Shown piece after piece: positions 6,763 to 12,544 of a stretch of DNA of 12,544 bases. The translations under genes were made by a program, and so were the position numbers. A model generated the notes under the pieces. That model saw only the letters and a program-made list of their open reading frames with translations, did no database searches and was not told the origin of the DNA. The DNA comes from Chloroflexota bacterium. GTDB taxonomy: Bacteria > Chloroflexota > Anaerolineae > Anaerolineales > Villigracilaceae. The DNA is taken from contig JAKANW010000034.1 of the NCBI GenBank assembly GCA_021823555.1, positions 1 to 12,544 on the forward strand, written 5' to 3'. Within the stretch, counting starts at the first letter, position 1. Every line of letters starts with the position of its first letter.

Positions 6763-6792
6763 AGTATAATGCGAAGGATGATAACCCGTCAA
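6763..6792 (-). promoter_or_regulatory. sigma70-type promoter of tRNA-Pro
   Basis: On the minus strand TTGACG (6792-6787) is followed after 18 bases by TATACT (6768-6763). The -10 lies 28 bases before the tRNA 5' end, giving a short leader for RNase P to remove. The promoter sits inside the first codons of the divergent esterase gene. Confidence 0.7.
6765..6770 (+). promoter_or_regulatory. candidate -10 box for a leaderless esterase mRNA
   Basis: A consensus TATAAT ends seven bases before the ATG at 6778, the distance from a -10 to a transcription start, so the mRNA could begin at that ATG. The box overlaps the minus-strand TATACT of the tRNA promoter (shared AGTATAAT). No -35 is seen upstream (CTGCTC at the 17-bp place), which keeps confidence moderate. 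Confidence 0.45.
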
Positions 6793-7656
6793 GCCAAACA
6801 GACGCTGGTGGCCCTCACGCTTCTTGCCGGACTTTGGGCCTGTTCCCCGTCAAACACGCCGCAGCCCATTCCAACGATTCCCCCACCCACCCCCACAATC
6901 AAAGCGACCTTCACCCCCTCGCCTGTCCCCACGCCGACTCCGCTCGGATGCCTCACTCAACCGGGTCACGTCGAACAAGGCGTCCTGCAAACTACCAAAC
7001 CGCCGCAGGAGTACTTGATCTACCTGCCGCCCTGTTATGACCGGCGGGCCGACCTTCGTTACCCGGTGCTGTATTTGTTGCACGGGCAAACCTACATTGA
7101 CGATCAATGGATACGGCTGGGCGCGGTCTCGACCGCTGACCGGCTCATCCTTTCCGGGGATGTTTTACCTTTTATCATGGTCTTCCCCGATGACCGCTAC
7201 TGGAACCTGCCGACCGGCGCAAGTTTTGGCGACCGCCTGATCAATGATTTGATCCCATACATTGACCAAACCTATCGCACCCTCCCCGACCGGCAGCACC
7301 GCGCCCTCGGCGGCCTCTCGCGCGGCGGGGGCTGGACAGTGCGCCTTGGCCTGACAGACTGGCAATTATTCGGGACTCTCGGCCTGCATTCCCCGGCCAT
7401 TTTCACGGACGATTCCGCCTACATCTCAAAATGGATCGCAGCCATCCCGCCCGAATCCTGGCCGCGTCTGTGGCTGGATGTCGGCGACCAGGATAGCGAA
7501 CTCGGTTCCTCGCGTGTCTTTGAAAATCTGCTGGCTTCCTACGAGTTTCCCCACGAGTTTCACCTTTACACGGGCGCTCACACCGAAGAGTATTGGAGCG
7601 CGCATGTCGGTGAATACATTCGCTGGTACGTTCAGGGCTGGCAGCCCCAGCCGTAA
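6778..7656 (+). CDS. lipoprotein esterase, alpha/beta hydrolase (esterase D/enterochelin esterase-like)
   Basis: From the ATG at 6778 the protein has 292 residues. An N-terminal lipoprotein signal runs to the lipobox L-W-A-C with lipidated Cys22, so the enzyme should be anchored on the outer face of the membrane. A Pro/Thr-rich spacer (about 27-55) follows, then an alpha/beta-hydrolase domain of the putative-esterase family (PF00756 type): YLPPCYD, PVLYLLHG (oxyanion region, about 96-103), nucleophile Ser181 in GGLSRGG, acid in DVGDQD (Asp237 or Asp239) and His268 in GAHTEEYW. The triad is complete; the substrate is unknown. An ATG at 6769 would add three residues, but it overlaps the TATAAT box, and neither start has a strong ribosome site. 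It is transcribed away from tRNA-Pro and precedes galE by 36 bases. Confidence 0.88.
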   Translation: MITRQAKQTLVALTLLAGLWACSPSNTPQPIPTIPPPTPTIKATFTPSPVPTPTPLGCLTQPGHVEQGVLQTTKPPQEYLIYLPPCYDRRADLRYPVLYLLHGQTYIDDQWIRLGAVSTADRLILSGDVLPFIMVFPDDRYWNLPTGASFGDRLINDLIPYIDQTYRTLPDRQHRALGGLSRGGGWTVRLGLTDWQLFGTLGLHSPAIFTDDSAYISKWIAAIPPESWPRLWLDVGDQDSELGSSRVFENLLASYEFPHEFHLYTGAHTEEYWSAHVGEYIRWYVQGWQPQP

Positions 7657-7692
7657 CAGACTTCACGCTATCCTATCAACCCAGGAGATTTC

Positions 7693-8679
7693 ATGAATAT
7701 TCTTGTCACCGGCGGGGCAGGGTATATTGGCTCTGCAACCGCAGAAGCGTTACTTAAAGCAGGACATTCCGTTACAGTTTATGATTCACTTGTCACCGGG
7801 CATCGCGCGGCTGTGCCCGCGGGCGCGGAATTCGTTCACGCCGATCTAGGGGATAAAGAGACTTTGACCAAGGTCCTGGCTGCCGGAGAGTTCGACGCGG
7901 TCATGCACTTTGCGGCTTTCATCGAGGCGGGCGAAAGCATGAAGGACCCGGGACGTTTCTTCCGAAACAACTTCAGCAATTCCCTGCAATTGATGGAAGC
8001 GGCTGTACGCGCGGGCGTGAAGCGTTTTGTGCTTTCATCCACGGCGGCGGTATATCAGTCCAGTGAAGAGCCGTTGAATGAAGATTCCCCGCTCGGCCCG
8101 CTCAACGTCTACGGTCAGACCAAGCTGATGACCGAACAGGCGTTGGATTGGTATCGCCAGATCCACGGCTTGCATTTTGCGGCGCTGCGCTATTTCAATG
8201 CCTGCGGCGCGCTGCCGGGACGCGGCGAGGCTCACCAGCCGGAATCGCATCTCATTCCGCTGGTGCTGAGGGTGGCGCTTGGACAACGTGACTCGGTTTT
8301 AATCTATGGCACGGACTATCCCACGCCGGACGGCACCTGCATCCGCGATTACATTCACATTGCGGACCTGGTTTCGGCGCATTTGCTGGCCCTCGAGGCG
8401 CTCGGAGAACGCGATAGGTTGGTTTACAATGTGGGCAGCGGGAACGGCTACTCGGTCCGCGAAGTGATCGAGGCGGCGCGCCTCGTCAGCGGGCACCCCA
8501 TCCCGGTGGTCGAGTCGCCGCGGCGTCCGGGCGACCCGGCTCGTCTGGTGGCCTCCTCCCAAAAAATCCGCAGTGAGCTTGGCTGGGAGCCTGAACATGA
8601 TGACATCCAAGACATTCTCGCCAGTGCCTGGCAGTGGCACAAGTCTCACCCGAATGGGTACGCGGATAAACAAGTATAA
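7693..8679 (+). CDS. galE: UDP-glucose 4-epimerase (extended SDR family)
   Basis: Interconverts UDP-glucose and UDP-galactose using tightly bound NAD, feeding galactose use and cell-surface glycan synthesis. The 328-residue protein has the NAD-binding TGGAGYIGS (6-14), DSLVTGH after the second strand, HFAAFIEAGES (72-82), the catalytic SST (115-117), Tyr140 and Lys144 in VYGQTK, RYFNACGA, and the C-terminal PTPDGTCIRDYIH and NVGSGNGYSV blocks that are hallmarks of GalE. Substrate range within GalE-like epimerases (for instance also N-acetylated sugars) cannot be settled from sequence. The start is supported by AGGAG five bases upstream. The last codons overlap the TATAAT box of the next gene, whose ATG is eight bases after the stop. 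Confidence 0.93.
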   Translation: MNILVTGGAGYIGSATAEALLKAGHSVTVYDSLVTGHRAAVPAGAEFVHADLGDKETLTKVLAAGEFDAVMHFAAFIEAGESMKDPGRFFRNNFSNSLQLMEAAVRAGVKRFVLSSTAAVYQSSEEPLNEDSPLGPLNVYGQTKLMTEQALDWYRQIHGLHFAALRYFNACGALPGRGEAHQPESHLIPLVLRVALGQRDSVLIYGTDYPTPDGTCIRDYIHIADLVSAHLLALEALGERDRLVYNVGSGNGYSVREVIEAARLVSGHPIPVVESPRRPGDPARLVASSQKIRSELGWEPEHDDIQDILASAWQWHKSHPNGYADKQV

Positions 8680-8680
8680 T
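8675..8680 (+). promoter_or_regulatory. candidate -10 box for a leaderless MNT-HEPN mRNA
   Basis: TATAAT, containing the galE stop codon, ends exactly seven bases before the ATG at 8688. No Shine-Dalgarno sequence exists in front of that ATG, so a leaderless transcript fits well. A -35 match is not visible 17 bp upstream. Confidence 0.45.
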
Positions 8681-8687
8681 TAACAGC

Positions 8688-9017
8688 ATGAAGAAACTGC
8701 AACCACGTGTCCGCGCTCTAAAACTGGCCGCCGAGGTGCGTCAGAGGCTTTCAGATGCCCTCGGCCAGCCCGTGAAGGTGGTCTTGTTCGGCTCCCAAGC
8801 GCGCGGAGATGCCACCCGTGAATCGGATATTGACCTGCTGGTGATTGTGCCTTTCCTGGATGCAGACGTTCGCAGGCTGATTTCAGATACTGCCTGGGAG
8901 GTTGGATTCGATGATGGAAAGGTTATTTCAACCATCCCTGCCACGGAAGAGCATATCCGCCAGTTTGATTTCCTGCCTTTGTATCGTTCTATCAAGAAGG
9001 AAGGGGTGGCTGTGTGA
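8688..9017 (+). CDS. minimal nucleotidyltransferase (MNT), antitoxin of a HEPN/MNT pair
   Basis: A 109-residue protein of the pol-beta nucleotidyltransferase superfamily. The signature GS-x10-D-x-D is exact: VVLFGSQARGD starts it (Gly35, Ser36) and Asp47 and Asp49 complete the metal-binding pair in SDIDLLVIV. The short length and the partner gene are typical of MNT antitoxins; in the characterised MntA/HepT system the MNT protein inactivates the HEPN toxin by adding AMP to it. The carboxy half (ISTIPATEEHI) lacks an obvious third catalytic acid at the usual strand, as in many MNT proteins of this kind. It is followed by the HEPN gene with a four-base GTGA overlap (9014-9017). GC content of its later part falls to about 45% by hand count. 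Confidence 0.88.
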   Translation: MKKLQPRVRALKLAAEVRQRLSDALGQPVKVVLFGSQARGDATRESDIDLLVIVPFLDADVRRLISDTAWEVGFDDGKVISTIPATEEHIRQFDFLPLYRSIKKEGVAV

Positions 9018-9406
9018 GCGAGATCCCTTCCTACCAGGCAGCGCTGATTAAATACCGCCTTGAACGAGCAAACCAAACCTTGCAGGATGCAAAACTGCTG
9101 CTTGTTCAAGGCGGCACTCCTGCGAGCATTATCAATCGTTCCTATTATGCGATGTTCTATGCGGTTCTGGCGCTATTGGTGACTGTAGATAGGGAAACAT
9201 CACAGCATAGCGGGGTTATCTCTGCCTTCGATGAAATGTTCATCAAGAGGAACGTGTTTCCGAAGGAAATGAGTAAAATGTTTCACCGGGCCTTTGACTT
9301 GCGCCAGACAGGGGATTATGAAGATGTTACCGACATTGATCTGGAGCAGGCTGAGCAGGTTCTCAAGTCGGCGGAAGAGTTCATCAAAACAATCGAGGAA
9401 AATTGA
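9014..9406 (+). CDS. HEPN-domain protein, toxin partner of the MNT protein
   Basis: A 130-residue all-helical protein starting with GTG inside the MNT stop region. It matches the HEPN-domain (PF05168-type) layout: a first helix YRLERANQTLQDAKLLL, the conserved INRSYYAMFYAVLALL (about 40-55), then R-E-T-S-Q-H (Arg60 to His65), the R-x4-H motif of HEPN ribonucleases, followed by SGVISAFDEMFI, and a late RQTGDYED-type segment (97-104). HEPN toxins cleave RNA; in this pair activity is expected to be held in check by the MNT partner. After the histidine the sequence reads SG rather than the x-Y of HepT (R-x4-H-x-Y), so the AMPylated tyrosine of HepT is absent at that place. Two sampled 60-base lines give about 43-45% GC against over 70% in the protease gene just downstream, suggesting transfer. 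Confidence 0.85.
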   Translation: MSEIPSYQAALIKYRLERANQTLQDAKLLLVQGGTPASIINRSYYAMFYAVLALLVTVDRETSQHSGVISAFDEMFIKRNVFPKEMSKMFHRAFDLRQTGDYEDVTDIDLEQAEQVLKSAEEFIKTIEEN

Positions 9407-9544
9407 AATAAACATGACCTTTTCCTTTCATCGCATCCCGGTTGGCAGGCGATGGGCATCAAGACAATCCATCCCGCGCACGGCCCGGAAATTCCTGTTG
9501 AAGTCATGCAAAAAGAGACCGCTGCTTTCAAGAGTAAATCATGA
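9407..9544 (+). pseudogene. C-terminal remnant of an MBL-fold metallo-hydrolase gene
   Basis: Directly after the HEPN stop, in the same frame, 45 codons run without a stop to a TGA at 9542-9544. The translation includes SHPGWQAMGIKTIHPAHGPE, which I read as the end of a metallo-beta-lactamase-fold hydrolase: the V/I-K-T-I-x-P-x-H-G motif carries the last metal-ligand histidine near the C-terminus of that family. No N-terminal part is present; the HEPN gene lies where it should be. The TGA overlaps the ATG of the membrane protease gene as ATGA, the kind of junction found in intact operons, which supports this having been a real gene. A 30-codon piece could still be translated from ATG 9452. 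The identification rests on a short stretch. Confidence 0.55.
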
Positions 9545-10194
9545 ATCTTTTAACCTTCCTGATCGTGATCCTCGGTTGGATCTTTTCGTTGTGCCTGCAC
9601 GAGTTCGCCCATGCCTTTGTGGCTTACCAGGGCGGCGACTACACCGTGCGTGAAAAAGGTTACCTCACCTTCAACCCGTTGAAATATACCCATCCGGTTT
9701 ATTCGCTGCTCCTGCCGCTGCTCTTTCTTGTGATGGGCGGGATCGGCCTGCCGGGTGGGGCGGTCTATATCGAACGCTGGCGATTGCGCGGACCCCGTTG
9801 GGAGAGCGCCGTTTCCCTGGCGGGACCGGCGGCCAATGCGCTTCTGGCCCTGCTCCTGGGCCTGTTCCTGCGACTGATGCCGGTCAGCAGCTCAGGCATT
9901 TGGCCGGGGCTGGCCTTCCTGGCCTTGCTGCAGGTTTCGGCGGTGGTGCTCAACCTGATCCCATTCCCACCGTTCGATGGGTTTGGCATCCTGGAACCCC
10001 ATTTGCCTATGAACATTCGCATGAAATTAGCTGAGACGCGCGGCATGCTTTCGTGGGTGGTTTTTTTGGTATTGTGGTACGTGCCAGTCGTAAATAATCT
10101 CTTTTGGGGGCTTGTCGGCCTTTTATCGCGGCTGGTGGGAGTCCCGATCCAATTGGCGATTACGGGATTGAATCAATTTATGTTCTGGCGATAG
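9541..10194 (+). CDS. site-2 protease-like M50 family membrane metalloprotease
   Basis: A 217-residue polytopic membrane protein with about five or six hydrophobic segments. The zinc motif HEFAH (His20, Glu21, His24) lies in the first membrane helix, AGPAANALLA (94-103) matches the conserved GPxxN region, and NLIPFPPFDG (138-147) matches the N-x-x-P-x-x-P-x-DG motif supplying the third ligand, Asp146. This is the minimal M50 core without a PDZ domain, similar to site-2 protease family members that cut membrane-embedded substrates; the substrate is unknown. The ATG overlaps the stop of the upstream MBL-fold remnant by four bases, so translation was probably coupled to that gene. AAGAG upstream may serve as ribosome site. 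A terminator follows 28 bases after the stop. Confidence 0.9.
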   Translation: MNLLTFLIVILGWIFSLCLHEFAHAFVAYQGGDYTVREKGYLTFNPLKYTHPVYSLLLPLLFLVMGGIGLPGGAVYIERWRLRGPRWESAVSLAGPAANALLALLLGLFLRLMPVSSSGIWPGLAFLALLQVSAVVLNLIPFPPFDGFGILEPHLPMNIRMKLAETRGMLSWVVFLVLWYVPVVNNLFWGLVGLLSRLVGVPIQLAITGLNQFMFWR

Positions 10195-10221
10195 AGTTCC
10201 TTGAAGGCTGCTAAATAATTT

Positions 10222-10251
10222 GGGCATCAGATCGTTGATGCCCGAGTTTTA
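10222..10251 (+). terminator. rho-independent terminator after the M50 protease gene
   Basis: GGGCATCA (10222-10229) and TGATGCCC (10236-10243) form an 8-bp perfect stem with a six-base loop, followed by GAGTTTTATT. It ends the plus-strand block that contains the HEPN/MNT pair and the protease. Confidence 0.8.
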
Positions 10252-10280
10252 TTCGTGGGGGGGAATTGCTTGTGGTAATC

Positions 10281-10309
10281 TTTACAAATAAGGCTGATTT
10301 TGTTATAAT
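10281..10309 (+). promoter_or_regulatory. sigma70-type promoter of the NADH dehydrogenase gene
   Basis: TTTACA (10281-10286), a 17-bp spacer and TATAAT (10304-10309) with an extended TG (TGTTATAAT). The predicted start near 10316 leaves a leader of about 47 bases before the GTG at 10363. This is the best full promoter match in the window. Confidence 0.8.
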
Positions 10310-10362
10310 AATAGTGTAATAATTCACAAGCAGACAGGCCAATTGGCTTGAAGGAGAATATC

Positions 10363-11613
10363 GTGATCCCAGAAAAGCTCCCCCATGTCCTGATTGTCGG
10401 CGCGGGATTCGGCGGCCTGGAAACTGCGCGACGGCTGGCGAATGCACCCGTTCGTATTACGTTGATTGACAGGCAAAATTATCATCTCTTCCAGCCGCTG
10501 TTATACCAGGTGGCTATTGCGGGGCTGGTGCCATCCCAGATTGCCTATCCCATTCGCACGATCTTCCGCCGCCAAAAGAACCTGTCGTTTCAGATGGGTG
10601 AAGTGAACGCCATTGACCTGAGCGCGCGCTATGTCAAAATGGACGGCTCGGTTATCGCCTACGATTACCTGGTGATCGCGGTCGGCGGTCAAACCAATTT
10701 CTTCGGTCTTACCTCGGTGGAAAAAAACAGCTTCCAGATCAAGAATGTGGATAGCGCTGTGCAGACGCGCAACCATCTTTTGTCCATGTTCGAGCAGGCC
10801 AGCCACGAGGCGGATGCTGAGAAGCGGCAGGCCTTGCTGACTTTCATCGTTGTCGGCGGCGGGCCAACCGGCGTGGAGACCGCCGGGGCACTATCCGAAT
10901 TGATCCGCCATGTGATGGCGAAGGATTATTCTGCCATGGATCTCAAGGATGTACGCGTGCTTTTACTGGAAGCCGGTCACAGCCTGATGGAATCGTATCC
11001 CGACGAATTGCGAAAAGCTACATTCGATTTGCTACGCGCCAAGCGGGTGGATATCATGCTCGACGCCAAACTGACCGATTACAACGGGCAACAGGCTACG
11101 CTGGCAGACGAGACGAGCATCCCAGCGCAGACCTTGATCTGGACAGCGGGCGTGAAAGCCGCCCAGGTGGTGGATCAGCTTGGGGCGCGGCAGGCAGGCT
11201 CAGGCCGGGTCGTGACCGAACCCACGTTGCAATTGCCGGCGCATCCTGAAGTCTATGTTATCGGCGATGCAGCATATTTCGAGAATGGGAATGGTCAGCC
11301 CTTGCCGATGCTGGCAACGGTCGCTCAGCAGCAGGCGAAGGCGGCGGCGGATAACATCCAACGGGCATTAAAGGGGCAGAAGCCGGAATCGTTCCACCAC
11401 AAGGACCCGGGCCTGCTCGCCACCATTGGCCGGAACGCGGCTGTTGCGCGTATCTGGGGATTGTCGTTCCACGGGTTTATTGCCTGGGCGATCTGGGTTG
11501 TCCTTCACATCTACCGGCTGATCGGATTCCGCAACCGCCTGGTGGTGTTGATCAATTGGGCGCTGGATTATTTCTTTTACGACAACCAAGTACGTTTGAT
11601 CACTAAAGAGTAA
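10363..11613 (+). CDS. ndh: type II NADH dehydrogenase (NAD(P)/FAD-dependent oxidoreductase)
   Basis: A single-subunit, membrane-associated flavoenzyme that passes electrons from NADH to quinone without pumping protons. The GTG at 10363 is chosen because AAGGAG lies six bases upstream; a TTG at 10348 in the same frame would precede that ribosome site. The product has 416 residues. Landmarks are the FAD-binding VGAGFGG (12-18), QPLLYQVA (44-51), a second GGGPTG (165-170) for the dinucleotide with an acidic residue at the end of the next strand (LLLEAG, Glu203, favouring NADH over NADPH), VIGDAA (299-304) contacting FAD, and AQQQAKAA, matching the NDH-2 quinone-site region. The C-terminus carries the amphipathic GF-x-AW-x-x-W...H...L-x-GF-x-NR pattern for membrane contact. 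A promoter lies upstream. Its stop is six bases from the convergent CPBP gene's stop, with no terminator seen between them. Confidence 0.9.
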   Translation: MIPEKLPHVLIVGAGFGGLETARRLANAPVRITLIDRQNYHLFQPLLYQVAIAGLVPSQIAYPIRTIFRRQKNLSFQMGEVNAIDLSARYVKMDGSVIAYDYLVIAVGGQTNFFGLTSVEKNSFQIKNVDSAVQTRNHLLSMFEQASHEADAEKRQALLTFIVVGGGPTGVETAGALSELIRHVMAKDYSAMDLKDVRVLLLEAGHSLMESYPDELRKATFDLLRAKRVDIMLDAKLTDYNGQQATLADETSIPAQTLIWTAGVKAAQVVDQLGARQAGSGRVVTEPTLQLPAHPEVYVIGDAAYFENGNGQPLPMLATVAQQQAKAAADNIQRALKGQKPESFHHKDPGLLATIGRNAAVARIWGLSFHGFIAWAIWVVLHIYRLIGFRNRLVVLINWALDYFFYDNQVRLITKE

Positions 11614-11619
11614 GGGAAA

Positions 11620-12360
11620 TTACTGCAACAGATTTAATTGAAAAGCGGCCAGCATCACGCATACTGCCAGGCCGTTGACGAGGAAGTGGATGATGACTCC
11701 CGGCCAGATGGAATTGGCGCGGTGATAGGTGTAGGCCAGGACACAGCCCAGGAGAAAAGTCGGGATGAGCGCCACAAGCTGCATGTGACCCAGCGCAAAA
11801 ATTCCGGAACTCAACAACATGGATGTCACCCAGCCGTAGCGCTGGCGGAAGCTTGCAAAGACAAAACCGCGGAAGAAGGTCTCTTCCACCAGCGGAGCAA
11901 TGATCACGGTTGTTACAACGAAAAGAAACGGGGAATCGATTTTTTGGAGTATTTGCAGAACAGAGTCGCCCTGAGTTCCGATATGGAAAGCGATCAAAAT
12001 GACGTTGTGCAAGATGATCAGTGGATAAACGATCGCCAAGATCCCGCAGCCGATTCCCAGTGCGTTCCATTTGAATTTGCGGAAACCGAGATATTTCCAG
12101 TTGATACGTTTCCAAAGGAAGATGATTGCCACGGGCGCGAGAAAGAGCAGTTCCGTCACAACGAGTACCAGGCTGCCTTTCGTTCCTTTGCTGGCTATTT
12201 CTCCCCTGTCCTGGAGGAACAGGGCGACAATCAGAATCCCAGCAAGCACCAGGATCATCAGGCCGATACCCAGCCAGGTATCACTGACGCTCCAGGGGAC
12301 GGAATATTCGGGCGCTGTTTCCGCAGGCGATATGGTGGGTAAATTTTCGGGAGTTTCCAT
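11620..12360 (-). CDS. CPBP-family intramembrane metalloprotease (Abi/Rce1-like)
   Basis: A 246-residue membrane protein with about seven or eight hydrophobic segments. The three CPBP motifs are intact: EETFFR (Glu159, Glu160, Arg164), F-x3-H (Phe188, His192) and H-x3-N (His225, Asn229). These form the active site of Rce1-like glutamate intramembrane proteases; bacterial members act in bacteriocin immunity, signal processing or protein maturation, and nothing here shows which. The ATG has AAGGAA five bases upstream. It starts 11 bases after the stop of the channel-like gene and so probably shares its transcript. The last residues lie within a few bases of the convergent NADH dehydrogenase stop. 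Confidence 0.9.
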   Translation of the reverse strand: METPENLPTISPAETAPEYSVPWSVSDTWLGIGLMILVLAGILIVALFLQDRGEIASKGTKGSLVLVVTELLFLAPVAIIFLWKRINWKYLGFRKFKWNALGIGCGILAIVYPLIILHNVILIAFHIGTQGDSVLQILQKIDSPFLFVVTTVIIAPLVEETFFRGFVFASFRQRYGWVTSMLLSSGIFALGHMQLVALIPTFLLGCVLAYTYHRANSIWPGVIIHFLVNGLAVCVMLAAFQLNLLQ

Positions 12361-12371
12361 GAATTTCCTTT

Positions 12372-12544
12372 TCAGGATTTGCCGTCTTCGTCTTCGATCT
12401 CAAGATGGAAGTGGTGCAGGAAGCGATGGAAAATCGGCGCGATCAACACACCGACTGCCACCAGCAGGATCATGCCGGAGAACAAGGCATAGAAAGATGC
12501 AAATAATTTTCCTGCAACAGTGTGCAATGGATTGACCGGGCCCA
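12372..12544 (-). CDS. probable two-TM potassium channel family protein, C-terminal part (5' end outside window)
   Basis: The minus-strand frame ending with TGA at 12374-12372 is open to the window edge and gives 56 residues. They read as the end of a small ion-channel protein of the Ion_trans_2 type: GPVNPLHTVAGKLFASFYA, matching what follows a potassium selectivity filter (G-D-x-x-P-x-T-x-x-G-K), a pore-lining helix ALFSGMILLVAVGVLIAPI, then a basic and histidine-rich FHRFLHHFHLE and an acidic end. The filter itself would lie just outside the window, so the ion specificity is inferred. It precedes the CPBP gene by 11 bases. Confidence 0.65.
   Translation of the reverse strand, partial: GPVNPLHTVAGKLFASFYALFSGMILLVAVGVLIAPIFHRFLHHFHLEIEDEDGKS

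Noticed and set aside
10257..10263. Run of seven G between a terminator and a promoter, considered as a slippage switch
   Set aside because: It lies outside any coding frame and outside the -35/-10 spacer, so length change would have no clear effect.
10348..10362. TTG at 10348 as start of the NADH dehydrogenase
   Set aside because: The strong AAGGAG at 10351-10356 lies downstream of it and fits the GTG at 10363 instead.
11638..12342. 234-codon open frame on the plus strand opposite the CPBP protease
   Set aside because: It mirrors nearly the whole protease gene, which has all three catalytic motifs; the antisense product is low in structure and unrecognisable.

Overview
The window looks like ordinary chromosomal DNA of a Chloroflexota bacterium, most likely class Anaerolineae. 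That placement is inferred from the look of several proteins (a DUF4032/ParB-like C-terminus, a small lineage-type protein next to a NERD-like protein, a CLC protein with CBS and TrkA-C domains) and from moderately high GC; no rRNA marker is present to prove it. Genes are densely packed and no gene-free stretch exceeds about 170 bp. No phage, IS element or CRISPR array was seen.

Layout. (1) 1-1251, plus strand: the end of a DUF4032/ParB-like protein, then a dihydrodipicolinate synthase-family lyase/aldolase, closed by a perfect 16-bp hairpin shared with the convergent CLC gene. (2) 1271-6593, minus strand, read right to left: a 101-aa hypothetical protein, a degenerate NERD-like protein with a C-terminal membrane anchor, a GT2 glycosyltransferase, RNase HII, a frameshifted deazaflavin (F420)-dependent nitroreductase-like gene, and a CLC chloride channel/transporter. 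The first four are tightly spaced or overlapping and probably form one operon; the nitroreductase-like gene appears to have its own promoter. (3) 6627-6792: tRNA-Pro(TGG) on the minus strand with its own terminator and a near-consensus promoter that overlaps the start of the divergent esterase gene. (4) 6769-10251, plus strand: a lipoprotein esterase, a GalE-type epimerase, an MNT/HEPN nucleotidyltransferase-toxin pair with lower GC, an in-frame remnant of a metallo-beta-lactamase-fold gene, and a site-2-protease-like membrane metalloprotease, ending at a rho-independent terminator. (5) 10281-11613, plus strand: a type II NADH dehydrogenase behind a clear sigma70-like promoter. (6) 11620-12544, minus strand: a CPBP-family membrane protease downstream of the tail of what looks like a two-TM potassium-channel protein.

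The most informative features are signs of gene turnover and unusual expression signals: a one-base frameshift in the F420-type gene; an MNT/HEPN cassette that abuts the beheaded C-terminus of an MBL-fold gene; a NERD-like domain that has lost its E-x-K catalytic pair and is tail-anchored; two genes starting exactly seven bases after a TATAAT box, as expected for leaderless mRNAs; and overlapping divergent -10 elements between the tRNA and the esterase. I found no clear multi-gene undescribed defence or biosynthetic system; the conserved-hypothetical/dead-NERD/glycosyltransferase operon is the best candidate for uncharacterised biology.
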